Shown: positions 10,001 to 18,290 of the stretch, one piece after another
Position numbering within the stretch: position 1 is the first letter of the stretch
Layout of the letters: each line of letters begins with the position of its first letter
The notes under the pieces: generated by a model
Databases searched by the model: none
What the model saw: only the letters and a program-made list of their open reading frames with translations
Told to the model about the DNA's origin: nothing
Source: Candidatus Poseidoniales archaeon
GTDB lineage: Archaea > Thermoplasmatota > Poseidoniia > Poseidoniales > Poseidoniaceae
Assembly: GCA_009887135.1 (NCBI GenBank)
Contig: QXYA01000095.1
Location: 3,315-67,314, forward strand
DNA length: 64,000 bases
Direction: 5' to 3'
Position numbers and translations under genes: made by a program

Positions 10001-10525
10001 ATACGTGCTTCCAGATTGGCTGATAGCAGCAGTCATACCGTAATCATTGACATTCGGGTGCATTCCTCCACCAGAAGAGAACAAGGAGTCATATGTGTCA
10101 TAGTTGGATGAAGCGCCTCCTTGATTCTTGTCAGTTCGATCACCGAAGTAAGCATCAGGAGCACCTCCAGTGGACCAAGCCCAGTTGTATGGAGCAACGT
10201 TTCCTGCACGGCTTGTGTCTGTATCACCGTATGAAGCAGACATGTATGTCAGATATACATATTCATCAGGATGGAGTTGTTTTACTGCGTGGTGCGCATC
10301 AGAACCACCACCAGTTTTGGAGCAGTGCCCACAATTATCAGATGAGATATATTGTCCAAACACAACGTGTCCTGGACTTGTTGCTGATGAAGCGCCTTTC
10401 ACATCTGTTTCATTTTCTAGAATTTTTGGTTCTTTTTCAACAGGGTTTGTAACAAAACCTGTTAATACACTTCCGACGAAAAGTATTACAATTGACAACG
10501 CGATTGTTTGCATTGAGAGTTTCAT
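7025..10525 (-). CDS. Large secreted, membrane-anchored surface protein with CGHC thioredoxin-like N-terminal region
   Basis: 1166 residues. Residues 1-24 form a Sec-type signal sequence. Soon after it comes CGHC (Cys65-Cys68) in a context like the Omp28/thioredoxin-like surface proteins, with a following GDRTDKNQGG segment. The middle has beta-rich Ig/CARDB-like modules (about 305-420 and others) and cadherin-like repeats with INDAP and DVDNPTNE calcium-type motifs. A charged helical stretch follows, then a membrane helix at about 1049-1071 and a short cytoplasmic tail. The tail is Pro/Gln/Met-rich and ends with a Trp/Tyr motif, GLPAGWTMEQWQYYGQQYL. The architecture suggests an anchored extracellular protein with possible disulfide chemistry. 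A TATA-like element lies 26 bases upstream of ATG 10525. Exact function unknown. Confidence 0.82.
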   Translation of the reverse strand: MKLSMQTIALSIVILFVGSVLTGFVTNPVEKEPKILENETDVKGASSATSPGHVVFGQYISSDNCGHCSKTGGGSDAHHAVKQLHPDEYVYLTYMSASYGDTDTSRAGNVAPYNWAWSTGGAPDAYFGDRTDKNQGGASSNYDTYDSLFSSGGGMHPNVNDYGMTAAISQSGSTYDIDITYKYTGSGSSASNMKLYAALVDKDCTGYSYSSGIPHGYNCWMAWLTAGDTYKSKSSGSGSSFASVAPTATSQTTSWSSVPSSVVPGGLSKAIVIGVLMTGNQVSAGGTSPHVYHAIDSTMGPKMDLSIPSFTVTSPTTDSYVRGDVITLDATVANSGDLDYTSGGSVKFYYVLNGQKNYIGQNTPINTITTTGSSSTMTAQQSFDTSSLPSNSWKTVFGVELDTTGESVTSNNIRTTDLEHDRPPTSKSPQVLGTTDISRGNYFSVLAKGDANDNVDTIDSMTFDVEISPAGQNLWSDSTVTGGQNILYIGSANEGREYSLLPTMDMAAGKYDLRSRAVDARGQLSSWSTTTNAFDLMNAAPGITPNQVSPVACDISTKVDMTGIIVDPETPLSSLSITSSDSSFVAWHPTTTEIEVLFAWTPTQGCPLGQQGIEVSMDDGADYSAQGQLPYGTLLFNVLENGQPRWQALPTQVVDEASVGVFSLLPYLSDTDDVGNSVSASMLQLEIVGLSNNDVFDVSLDLTNLVFETVDDDVNGEVLVTLRASDGEQFADQDLLIKVNPINDAPRLDLTGLEEITLKIDTQRTINLMAILTDVDNPTNEAFMTVTSDEQGAAKYNPIDGTMTLNFQRSGMHIVTINTIDQYDTNTYTMSVDVFDSYPLFVAKENDGSGHFYVDMEDTYIGQYPTANLFMTDSAPVFTSITTTWNICNDETGTCDGLYEEDLDITRSLVGWSTVLDIPSIFMEGELARPAGSIYKDYYQITVTAIDANGDDYKTLTGVKWYVLEDLPAPDQMDDEMLQSHIDSLTAEIAALKLQIDQAEDGEDITAVEEMLTLKETSFSTACEDPRSSCPEQGTQSGTGGDGTEESGNLMLILAIVGGVLFLAVSIGLLMRRNDEEKVFDNGPIWQDGALPIHDTVANSMYGGAAPLFQQQMPQPVAQMPLPVAQPMPVPQVPAGPPLPVTGLPAGWTMEQWQYYGQQYLDTMQI

Positions 10526-10545
10526 GTTCTTACGGAAGTATAGAC

Positions 10546-10555
10546 CATATATAAT
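10546..10555 (-). promoter_or_regulatory. TATA-like promoter element of the CGHC surface protein gene
   Basis: Minus-strand ATTATATATG is centred about 26 bases upstream of the ATG at 10525. It is the most canonical TATA box in the window and suggests a strong, leaderless transcript for this surface protein. Confidence 0.55.
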
Positions 10556-10686
10556 CCTATTACTCTCCTGTCAGTGCCCCAATTTGTGATATTATTGAAA
10601 AAAAAACATAAAAAATTGGCCATTAGGAGAATTACTAAACGACTTCCATCGAAAAAACTGATGTTCTCCAACCACTCGGATTGGAC

Positions 10687-11475
10687 ATGGCAGACTCCGA
10701 ATCGGTTGCGTTGATGGAAGAAAATGGCAAGATTCACATCGTGAGCATGATCGACAATACCATCAAAATCAAAGGTATTGGTGTCGTCAATCCACTGAAA
10801 GAATTTTCTCAGTTGAAAGACGGAGAAGAAACTCATATTGGATCCAAAATCCTTCTTAGACTTCCTACACGATTGCCCGAACTTATCTCGGGAATGAAAC
10901 GAAGGGCCCAAACGATTGGTTCGAAAGATGCAGGCGTCCTTATTGCACGACATGGAATCGGAGCTGACGACATCGTGTTGGAAGCAGGATTGGGTTCCGG
11001 CGGACTTTCCATGCATTTAGCAAGAGTTATCGGACCAAGTGGTCATCTCATTACAGTCGAACCACGCGAGGAACATGCTCATGTCGGATTAGAAAATCTC
11101 CAGACCCTTTCACAATGTATGGTTGAATTCCCAAATCACAGTCATATCGATGGACGTATCGAAGATGTGGTTGAAGAAATCAAAAAGCATGCTGAACATG
11201 TTGATGCAATTCTTCTGGATTTACCCGAACATCCACCTGCGATTGAAGCTGTTGCCCCTTTGCTAAAGGTTGGAGCACGTATCTCCTGTTACTGCCCAGT
11301 AACCAGCCAACTCGAGAAAGCGTGGATTGCCTGTGAAGAGGCAGGATTACACGTTGAATGGGCTGGAGAGATCATCGAACGGGAATGGGGGAAGGCAAGC
11401 AGAGGCGGTGTACGCCCGGTGAATGGACCCTTTGGCCATACTGCGTTCTTATTGTTGGCTCAACGACGAAAGTGA
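10687..11475 (+). CDS. trmI: tRNA (adenine-N1)-methyltransferase, TrmI family
   Basis: 262 residues from ATG 10687. A short N-terminal beta domain is followed by a class I SAM-dependent methyltransferase fold. The SAM-binding glycine loop is EAGLGSGGLS (about residues 99-108), then ITVEPREEHA marks the acidic residue that binds the ribose, and AILLDLPEHP is the catalytic-site strand. This order matches the TrmI/Gcd14 family, which methylates N1 of adenine 58 in the T-loop, and in archaea also A57 as the precursor of 1-methylinosine. The length fits archaeal TrmI (about 250-260). An in-frame TTG lies two codons upstream (10681). The stop is one base from the end of the convergent surface protein gene. 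Confidence 0.88.
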   Translation: MADSESVALMEENGKIHIVSMIDNTIKIKGIGVVNPLKEFSQLKDGEETHIGSKILLRLPTRLPELISGMKRRAQTIGSKDAGVLIARHGIGADDIVLEAGLGSGGLSMHLARVIGPSGHLITVEPREEHAHVGLENLQTLSQCMVEFPNHSHIDGRIEDVVEEIKKHAEHVDAILLDLPEHPPAIEAVAPLLKVGARISCYCPVTSQLEKAWIACEEAGLHVEWAGEIIEREWGKASRGGVRPVNGPFGHTAFLLLAQRRK

Positions 11476-11476
11476 T

Positions 11477-14400
11477 TCAGAATTTCGGAGCAGATCCGTA
11501 TTCAACCACTCGAATGTTGGACTCACACGTTGGACAATTGAATCTGAATGGAGGTTCGCTTCCACCAGGAACTGCAAGCCTCGCTTCACATGATGGGCAA
11601 GTAATTCGGCGATTGCTATCTATTCGACATTCATTGGGCCCCAATGCATATTCCTTCTCTTCCTCATCTTCCTTTTCTTCCTCTTCTCCTTCTTCATCAG
11701 AAGTCGGTTTGTTGGAAGGGGATCGGTATTTTATGACCAGTAGAGCAAGAGCGAACAACACATAACCTGCCGCCATAATCTTGAATGTTGCATCGCCTCC
11801 AATTTCAATTCCAAGAATTGTGATCCCTTCAGGAGGTTGAGCCTTTCCTTCCAAATCTACATCGATAACAGAAGATTCTGCATCGACACTGCTTCCATCG
11901 ACTTGCACCAATGCTCGAACTTTCAACTCTGCTGATGTGGCTTGCGTTGATATTGCATTAAGGCGGACAACAAAGATTTCTGATGCTCCTGGGCTGAGTG
12001 TAAACAGGTCTGTCTTCTCACCAGCAGTATTGTTCCATTGAACATCGAAAACGCCGTCCCCTACACCGAGTAGAGTCAGACGTCCTGTAATGTCGATGTT
12101 GGCGAGATTTGTTACCGTGACTGAAGTAGATGAACCACCCATGTATGGGACATCAAGTGACGTAGCATCAACTGAAATTGACACAACTGATGCTGAATCC
12201 CAAGAGGCTTCGACATTGTAAGTGGCGACTTCACTGTACACGTAATCAGAACGTGCAGATGACACAACACGAAGACTGAATGCGTTTGTGCCTGCCAAGG
12301 CATCTTCTGAAACATCACATGTCCATGCAAGAGGAGAAGATGAAGCGCCCGGTGAAAGGGTGACGGATTCGGTAAGAGTACATGATAATCCAACCGAACT
12401 TATTGAAAATTGATCAGCACTGTTTCCTGTATTTGTAACAGAGACAGTACCATCGATTGTACCACCAGCTATTGAAGAATCGTCATTGACAAGAATGGTC
12501 AAGTCTGCACCCGCATCCATTGAAAAGAGGGTGATTATAACGAAGTCTGTCGCCTCTGAATCGAGAGTTGAAGTAACTTGTATGTTGATTGGAAGGCCTG
12601 TTTCGGGAGCGCCGGTGGAAGACTCACGTACTCCGAGAACGATTGTTTCTGATTGACCCACACCAAGAACAACCGAGGTTTGGGATAATGATAGTTCGAA
12701 ATACGTCGAAGATTCACCGGATTCAAGTGAAAGAAGGAACGTGTCTTGCATTGTACCGATGTTGGTCACTTCAATGGTGACATTTGTGATTGCAGATGGG
12801 CCAGCAATGGCTTGATTGGTATTCGCATTAAGCTGAGCGAGGCTTCGATCGATAACTTGTAATTCAAGAGGAAGCAAGGAATCAGGCGCATCGGATACAA
12901 GACGTATACTCAACGAGTCAGTACGTGCGTTCATAGCAGCAGAGGCTGTAACATTCAACTGAGCAACATATAATTCACCAGATGCAAGTGTTATCGAAGA
13001 TACATCGCTTAATTCAGCACTCACGCCTCCAGGCAATCCTGAGATGGTGAAGGTGGTGAGTGAAACATTGGATGTACCCACATTTTCAATGACAATGTCA
13101 ATCGATGCTGATTGACCAGGTTGTACGACGATCCGACCATCGAGGGTACCTGATAATTCCAATTCTAGAACAGGTTGAACATCAAATGGCAACGTTGTGT
13201 TTAATGTTTGAAGCGAATCGTGAGTTACAGATACTGTTCGTTCGTTGAGTCCAAGTGAAGCGAAGGCGGCTATTGCGCTGAGTGTCCACGTAGCAGACTG
13301 CCCGGAAGCAACTGTCACGGAGGATGCTGTGTCCAAGGTCAGAGCAACATGAGCTGAGGCATTGCTTACGATTTGTAATGAGAACGTTTCAGTTTCGCTC
13401 CCTGTATTGAAAACTCGCACTTCAAGAGTTTCCTCTATTCCTGGAGTAAGAAGCATCGCTCCTGATGGACCCTGGACGGTGAAGTCAACCTTACGATCGA
13501 CTTCAAAGGAGAAATCGCGAACGAAAGAAACTGAAGAATCTTCAGAGAGCGTGTTGATTATTCGAACCGAGCAAACGTCTCCTATATTCCCGCTACTTCC
13601 TACATCAACTGCAAACGGTATATCTGCGACCTCATCTATTGCAAACGTTGTCTCTGCTGTAAGTAATGCAACTGTGCAAGGGCCACTTAACACGGACAGT
13701 GAGTGCGAGTATGTTGATTCGGTTGTACCTTGATTTGTTATGGAAAGGGTGGTGTTGGTCTGCTCTCCTGGAATGAATTCATCTGTGCTAGCAAGGAAAT
13801 CAACTTGCAGACCATATGTTGCTTGAACATCGATGACGATGAGGGTCGATGTTGAGAGATTACCCATCAAAGATCCAGCATGCAATCGTACGCCTGTTGC
13901 GCCGGGAAGTGCATCAGATGGTATTGAAATCCGTAGTGTAGAGGACTCTACATTTTGAGCGGATAGATTCTCGATTTGATCATCAAGCCATCGTACTTCC
14001 CAACCAGGCGGGAATGCTGAATGCTGATTCATTGGCTGAATCGCTCCTGAAGTTTCCCATGGGTAATCGTATTCAGATGAGCCATTGAAAACAACTTCAG
14101 CAGCGGTTTGTTGGAGTGTCAGTCGTAATGCAGCATCCATTGTAGTATTATCAGTCAATCCAACTGGGGAATCTCCTGTTAAAGCAGAAAACAAGACACA
14201 TGCTGCGAGATAGGAACCCGACGTCGAAGGATGGCTTCCATCACTTTGGTACAGACCATAAAACGTCGAAGTAGGCGACTGCGGATTGCCACCAGATGCG
14301 ATGATTGAATCGTGAATGTGTTTGAACGCTAATCCGACAGGTGCAATGTGGATATCAGCAGATGTCTGGGATGAAATGTTGTCTCTGTAATCGATGTAGC

Positions 14401-15472
14401 CTTGTTCAAGTCGGTCTTGCATTACAGTATAATTTGAGAACAATATCGGATTGGTTGGATCGCCACTTCGATAGCCCCAAGTCATCATTAGCATGGTTGA
14501 TCCACCTTCTGTATCAACACGTTCTGCCAAATTTACGCTTGCATTTTTACTAGCAATCCAATCTGAATTAGAGCGCGAAAATCCAGGTATCTGAGATTGG
14601 TCTTGAAGAACGACTGTGTCCCAAACACCTGATGCTAATGAAAGATTTTGAGCGCTCGAAGAAGTGTTCACGCTCGACCAGTGCCCAGCAAGGGTTTGAC
14701 CACCAGCAGTGAAATCAGATGTATTACTTGGACTCCCTGCACTCCTTAGCATTTCTTCGACCATCGATGAGAGGCCATTCTGAGAAGTATATGAATTTCC
14801 GAACATCAGAACATCACTGACAGACATCGACCATGAGGGGACTGAAGAGGTTGTATTGGAACCCGTAGTATTCGAGGTATAATTCGTCCACCATCCCGAC
14901 AAATCAGGCTCTTCTTGTACGCTTAGAAGGTATGAGTCTGTCACTGAACCAAGATTTGAGACTGGTAATTGCAGATCGACTGATTGGCCAGGCTGAAGAG
15001 CAAGCAGACCATTGTCTCCTACACCACTTGCATCAATCGAAGGATGGTACACAAGAGCGACTGATACATATACGTCAATCGTCGAAGTTGCAACACCGCC
15101 AGTTTCGTTTACGATAAGCGTGAACATTCCGTTATCGGAAGGTGTTGCTGATTCAAGGAGTTGAACAACAATTGTCGTCGTCGCATTGTAAGTTGGCAGA
15201 ACATGGGAAACAGTTGCAGCGGTTGGTGTTGCAGACCATACGTTGGACAACCCAGTTGTTGATGATTCCACCGAGTAAGTCTCAATGGACGAACCATTAT
15301 TTTCGATAACCAGTGAGAGGTTGACCGATTCACCAGGAACAAGGATCATGTGCGGTGTGTCAACAGAGAGCACGATTGTTGAATCTGCTTTTGCTGTAAA
15401 GGCAAGTGGAGAAGCACTTGCTGCAAGCATCAAAAGGACCAAAACTACGGCACGCGAGTGAGTTTTCGACAT
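11477..15472 (-). CDS. Large surface protein with SGNH-hydrolase domain, NEW3/CARDB-like repeats and cytoplasmic zinc ribbon
   Basis: 1331 residues. Residues 1-29 are a signal peptide. A first pair of CARDB/NEW3-type beta modules is interrupted at about 218-430 by an SGNH-hydrolase-like domain: the nucleophile motif GNSYT has Ser227, a glycine block lies near 257, and DGSH gives Asp411 and His414. Such enzymes deacetylate or de-esterify glycans and lipids outside the cell. Six or more NEW3/CARDB-like repeats follow, each with the pattern of nonpolar strands and a PGQS-type turn. A membrane helix lies at about 1229-1249, then a run of Glu/Asp, and finally a zinc ribbon with CPSC (1292-1295) and CPTC (1313-1316). 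The tail would be cytoplasmic by topology, so the protein might link an outside enzyme to an inside partner. TAA at 11477. Confidence 0.82.
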   Translation of the reverse strand: MSKTHSRAVVLVLLMLAASASPLAFTAKADSTIVLSVDTPHMILVPGESVNLSLVIENNGSSIETYSVESSTTGLSNVWSATPTAATVSHVLPTYNATTTIVVQLLESATPSDNGMFTLIVNETGGVATSTIDVYVSVALVYHPSIDASGVGDNGLLALQPGQSVDLQLPVSNLGSVTDSYLLSVQEEPDLSGWWTNYTSNTTGSNTTSSVPSWSMSVSDVLMFGNSYTSQNGLSSMVEEMLRSAGSPSNTSDFTAGGQTLAGHWSSVNTSSSAQNLSLASGVWDTVVLQDQSQIPGFSRSNSDWIASKNASVNLAERVDTEGGSTMLMMTWGYRSGDPTNPILFSNYTVMQDRLEQGYIDYRDNISSQTSADIHIAPVGLAFKHIHDSIIASGGNPQSPTSTFYGLYQSDGSHPSTSGSYLAACVLFSALTGDSPVGLTDNTTMDAALRLTLQQTAAEVVFNGSSEYDYPWETSGAIQPMNQHSAFPPGWEVRWLDDQIENLSAQNVESSTLRISIPSDALPGATGVRLHAGSLMGNLSTSTLIVIDVQATYGLQVDFLASTDEFIPGEQTNTTLSITNQGTTESTYSHSLSVLSGPCTVALLTAETTFAIDEVADIPFAVDVGSSGNIGDVCSVRIINTLSEDSSVSFVRDFSFEVDRKVDFTVQGPSGAMLLTPGIEETLEVRVFNTGSETETFSLQIVSNASAHVALTLDTASSVTVASGQSATWTLSAIAAFASLGLNERTVSVTHDSLQTLNTTLPFDVQPVLELELSGTLDGRIVVQPGQSASIDIVIENVGTSNVSLTTFTISGLPGGVSAELSDVSSITLASGELYVAQLNVTASAAMNARTDSLSIRLVSDAPDSLLPLELQVIDRSLAQLNANTNQAIAGPSAITNVTIEVTNIGTMQDTFLLSLESGESSTYFELSLSQTSVVLGVGQSETIVLGVRESSTGAPETGLPINIQVTSTLDSEATDFVIITLFSMDAGADLTILVNDDSSIAGGTIDGTVSVTNTGNSADQFSISSVGLSCTLTESVTLSPGASSSPLAWTCDVSEDALAGTNAFSLRVVSSARSDYVYSEVATYNVEASWDSASVVSISVDATSLDVPYMGGSSTSVTVTNLANIDITGRLTLLGVGDGVFDVQWNNTAGEKTDLFTLSPGASEIFVVRLNAISTQATSAELKVRALVQVDGSSVDAESSVIDVDLEGKAQPPEGITILGIEIGGDATFKIMAAGYVLFALALLVIKYRSPSNKPTSDEEGEEEEKEDEEEKEYALGPNECRIDSNRRITCPSCEARLAVPGGSEPPFRFNCPTCESNIRVVEYGSAPKF

Positions 15473-15536
15473 GGGACCACTTCAAGCGAGGTGCCTTTAG
15501 CACTTGAGCGAATCGGCTACTGGGCGTTAAAAATCC

Positions 15537-16781
15537 TCAGAAGTTCGTGAGATTTTCAATTCGTGAAGCGTCAAGGCGTTCCCAAGGGAAATGGCCTTGA
15601 TCTGTAGCATGGCGACCGAAATGACCGCCAGCAGCAGTTACTTTGTAAATCGGACGAAGTAAATCCAGGTCTTTGGCAATAGCAGCTGGTCTGAAATCAA
15701 AAGTACTCTTGACACGACGTGCGAGTTCTGAATCAGAAACGACACCCGTTCCAAACGAATCTACCATGAGACTGACTGGTTTTGCAACGCCAATCACGTA
15801 AGCAAGTTGAATTTCAAATCGTGTAGCTAGGCCTGCTGCAACAACATGTTTAGCAGCCCATCGCGCCGCATAAGCTGCACTCCGGTCTACTTTTGAGGGA
15901 TCCTTGCCACTGAAGGCACCTCCGCCATGGCGTCCCATTCCACCGTACGTATCGACAATGATCTTTCGTCCAGTCAATCCAGCATCTGCATATGGGCCAC
16001 CTGGGTCTGCAAAACGACCTGTTCCGTTGACGATGAGAGTATACTCTGAGGAGAGAAGCTCAGAAGGGATTACGTATTCTACAACGTGTTTTTTGATTTG
16101 TTCCCGTACATGTTGAAGTTCTTGCTCGACAGAACCATCGAATTGGTCTTTCAGATGTTTATCGTGTTGAATTGCAACAATGATCGTATCGACTCCAATG
16201 ATTTCACCTTCCTCGTTGTAGGCTACCGAGACTTGTGATTTCCCATCGGGTCGAGCCCATGGTAGGATGTTTTCTTCACGTACTGTGGTCAGTCTTCGAG
16301 ATAAACGTTGAGACAGTGCAGCAGAAAGAGGGAAATATCGTCCTTTTAATTCGTCATATTGTTCAGTTTCAGTGCAAGCAAAACCGAACATGAGACCTTG
16401 GTCACCTGCACCTTGGGAATCAAGTGTCTGCCGATCGACACCCTGATTGATGTAAGCAGACTGGGTGGTAACATAGACCAAAACATCACACAAATCTGGA
16501 TTCGTAGCATCCATTCCAATGGCATGCGAATCATAACCGATGTTGGCTGCTGCTTGACGGGCAATAGCGTCATAATTAGGAGCGGGAGCGTCCAGAGACA
16601 CTTCCCCTGCAAGGATGATTACGCTCTTGTCGTCCATCCCTTTGACGCAGGTTTCAACTGCAACGCGTGCATTTGAATCAAGCGCAAGACAAGCATCGAC
16701 AATTGCATCTGAGATGGCATCACACAACTTATCTGGATGGCCACTGGTTACTGACTCTGAAGTGAAGATGTCATCTTCCAT
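15537..16781 (-). CDS. metK: S-adenosylmethionine synthetase, bacterial/eukaryotic type
   Basis: 414 residues, a normal length for MetK. It makes S-adenosylmethionine from methionine and ATP. Visible signatures are the N-terminal SVTSGHPDKLCD, the signature GAGDQGLMFG, and the flexible loop with GGAFSGKDPSKVDRSAAY, which carries metal- and phosphate-binding residues. These are hallmarks of the bacterial/eukaryotic family. Most archaea instead encode the distantly related archaeal MAT (MetE-like, PF01941), so this gene is probably of bacterial origin or an old replacement. It is divergent from aspS. A TATA-like element (minus strand TTTGATAATG, 16801-16810) is centred about 24 bases upstream of ATG 16781. 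Confidence 0.95.
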   Translation of the reverse strand: MEDDIFTSESVTSGHPDKLCDAISDAIVDACLALDSNARVAVETCVKGMDDKSVIILAGEVSLDAPAPNYDAIARQAAANIGYDSHAIGMDATNPDLCDVLVYVTTQSAYINQGVDRQTLDSQGAGDQGLMFGFACTETEQYDELKGRYFPLSAALSQRLSRRLTTVREENILPWARPDGKSQVSVAYNEEGEIIGVDTIIVAIQHDKHLKDQFDGSVEQELQHVREQIKKHVVEYVIPSELLSSEYTLIVNGTGRFADPGGPYADAGLTGRKIIVDTYGGMGRHGGGAFSGKDPSKVDRSAAYAARWAAKHVVAAGLATRFEIQLAYVIGVAKPVSLMVDSFGTGVVSDSELARRVKSTFDFRPAAIAKDLDLLRPIYKVTAAGGHFGRHATDQGHFPWERLDASRIENLTNF

Positions 16782-16800
16782 GAACTTCCGCTACTGTACT

Positions 16801-16810
16801 CATTATCAAA
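16801..16810 (-). promoter_or_regulatory. TATA-like promoter element of metK
   Basis: Minus-strand TTTGATAATG is centred about 24 bases from the metK ATG (16781), the spacing shared by other genes here. It lies in the short divergent region between metK and aspS. Confidence 0.4.
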
Positions 16811-16849
16811 GGTTTGCCTGCTGAATCGAGCATGGATTTACAGCGATTC

Positions 16850-16858
16850 CTATTTGTA
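16850..16858 (+). promoter_or_regulatory. TATA-like promoter element of aspS
   Basis: CTATTTGTA is centred about 26 bases upstream of ATG 16880. It supports that ATG over the in-frame TTG 16814 and ATG 16832, which would lie upstream of the predicted transcript start. Confidence 0.35.
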
Positions 16859-16879
16859 CGGCACCATACAGGAATTCAC

Positions 16880-18280
16880 ATGGCTGACTGGCACCCCACC
16901 GCATATCGGACACATACTCTCGCTGAAATTCAACAAAAAGGGGCAGACCTTGTCGGCCAAGAAGTCACAGTCGCTGGATTCATGGAAGCAAACAGAGGCA
17001 AAGGTGCCATTTGTTTCGTCGATATGAGAGATGGAACTGGAACTTCACAAGTTTTCCTCAAAGGAGACATCATTGGAGACGAAAAACTCGATCTCGTTCA
17101 ACGTATGACTCGTGAATCAACATTGCAGTTCACTGGTACTGTTGCTCAAAAACGCCCACCGAAATTGAAGGAAGGAGAAACTCCGCCCCCACCTGCCTAT
17201 GAAATTGTAGCATCAGACGTTGTTGTTTTGACTCGGGCGAACGCACCGCTTCCGCTTGGAATTACTGATTCTGTAACCATTGGACTCGATACTCGTCTCG
17301 ACAATCGTTTCCTCGATCTTCGCCGTGCCCATGTCAATGCTATGTTCACTCTTCGCTCAAAAGTACTGCAATATGGACGTGAACACCTCCTTACTGAAGG
17401 ATTCAAAGAAATTAACACACCAAAAATCATTGCATCGGCTTCCGAAGGTGGAACAAATCTGTTCCCTATGATGTATTTCGATACTCCTGCATTCCTTTCA
17501 CAGAGCCCTCAATTGTACAAGCAACTCACTATTCTTGGAGGAATGGAACGTGTGTTTGAGATTGGACCTGCTTTTCGTGCAGAAAACCATGATACATATC
17601 GCCACTTGAATGAATTCATTTCGTTCGATATTGAAGCAGCTTGGATGAATGATGATGACGTCATGGGTGTCCAAGAACGTATGATTCATCACATTTGGAA
17701 GACTGTAGCAGAAAACGATCAAGAACACATTGACACCATCAACGCCTTCAGAGAGAGTCAAGGTGATGATGCAATAACAGTAGATGTCCCTACAGTTCCC
17801 TTCCCACGCATCGAATATTGTGATGCAATTAAGATGATTCAAGATGCTGGCGAAGAGATTGCTTGGGGAGATGATATCGATTCTTCACATTGCGATATTA
17901 TTGCAGCAAAATACCCCGGTTTCCATTTCCTACCGCGATGGCCTATGGAAATGAAACCATTCTACATCCATCATATTCCTGGTGAAGTAGGAGCAACTGG
18001 TGAACAACTCAGCCGAGGATTTGATCTCAATTATGGTCGGGACGAGATGACAAGTGGTGGTCAGAGAGAACATAATGTCGAGATTCTTGAAGAAAATCTA
18101 CGTTCAAAAGGACTCAATCCTGAAGAGTTCTCTTTCTACACAGACGGTTTCAGGTTTGGAGCACCGCCACACGCTGGCTGGGGTCTTGGAGTTGCACGAC
18201 TGCTCATGGCACTGACTGGTTCAAGAAACGTACGAGAAACAGTCTTGTTCCCTCGGGACAGACATCGAGTTACACCCTGA
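16880..18280 (+). CDS. aspS: Aspartyl-tRNA synthetase, archaeal type
   Basis: 466 residues from ATG 16880. An N-terminal OB-fold anticodon-binding domain (about 1-110) is followed by the class II catalytic core. Motif 2 is visible as FEIGPAFRAENHDTYRHLNEF and motif 3 as GAPPHAGWGLGVARLLM near the C-terminus. There is no bacterial GAD insertion domain, so this is the compact archaeal/eukaryotic type. It charges tRNA-Asp, and in some archaea also tRNA-Asn, for later amidation. I cannot say from sequence alone whether this one is discriminating. The start was chosen because the protein then opens with MADWHPTAYRTH, as related enzymes do, and a TATA-like element lies at the right distance. The frame is open further upstream to 16814. 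Confidence 0.93.
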   Translation: MADWHPTAYRTHTLAEIQQKGADLVGQEVTVAGFMEANRGKGAICFVDMRDGTGTSQVFLKGDIIGDEKLDLVQRMTRESTLQFTGTVAQKRPPKLKEGETPPPPAYEIVASDVVVLTRANAPLPLGITDSVTIGLDTRLDNRFLDLRRAHVNAMFTLRSKVLQYGREHLLTEGFKEINTPKIIASASEGGTNLFPMMYFDTPAFLSQSPQLYKQLTILGGMERVFEIGPAFRAENHDTYRHLNEFISFDIEAAWMNDDDVMGVQERMIHHIWKTVAENDQEHIDTINAFRESQGDDAITVDVPTVPFPRIEYCDAIKMIQDAGEEIAWGDDIDSSHCDIIAAKYPGFHFLPRWPMEMKPFYIHHIPGEVGATGEQLSRGFDLNYGRDEMTSGGQREHNVEILEENLRSKGLNPEEFSFYTDGFRFGAPPHAGWGLGVARLLMALTGSRNVRETVLFPRDRHRVTP

Positions 18281-18290
18281 GTTGACCAAG

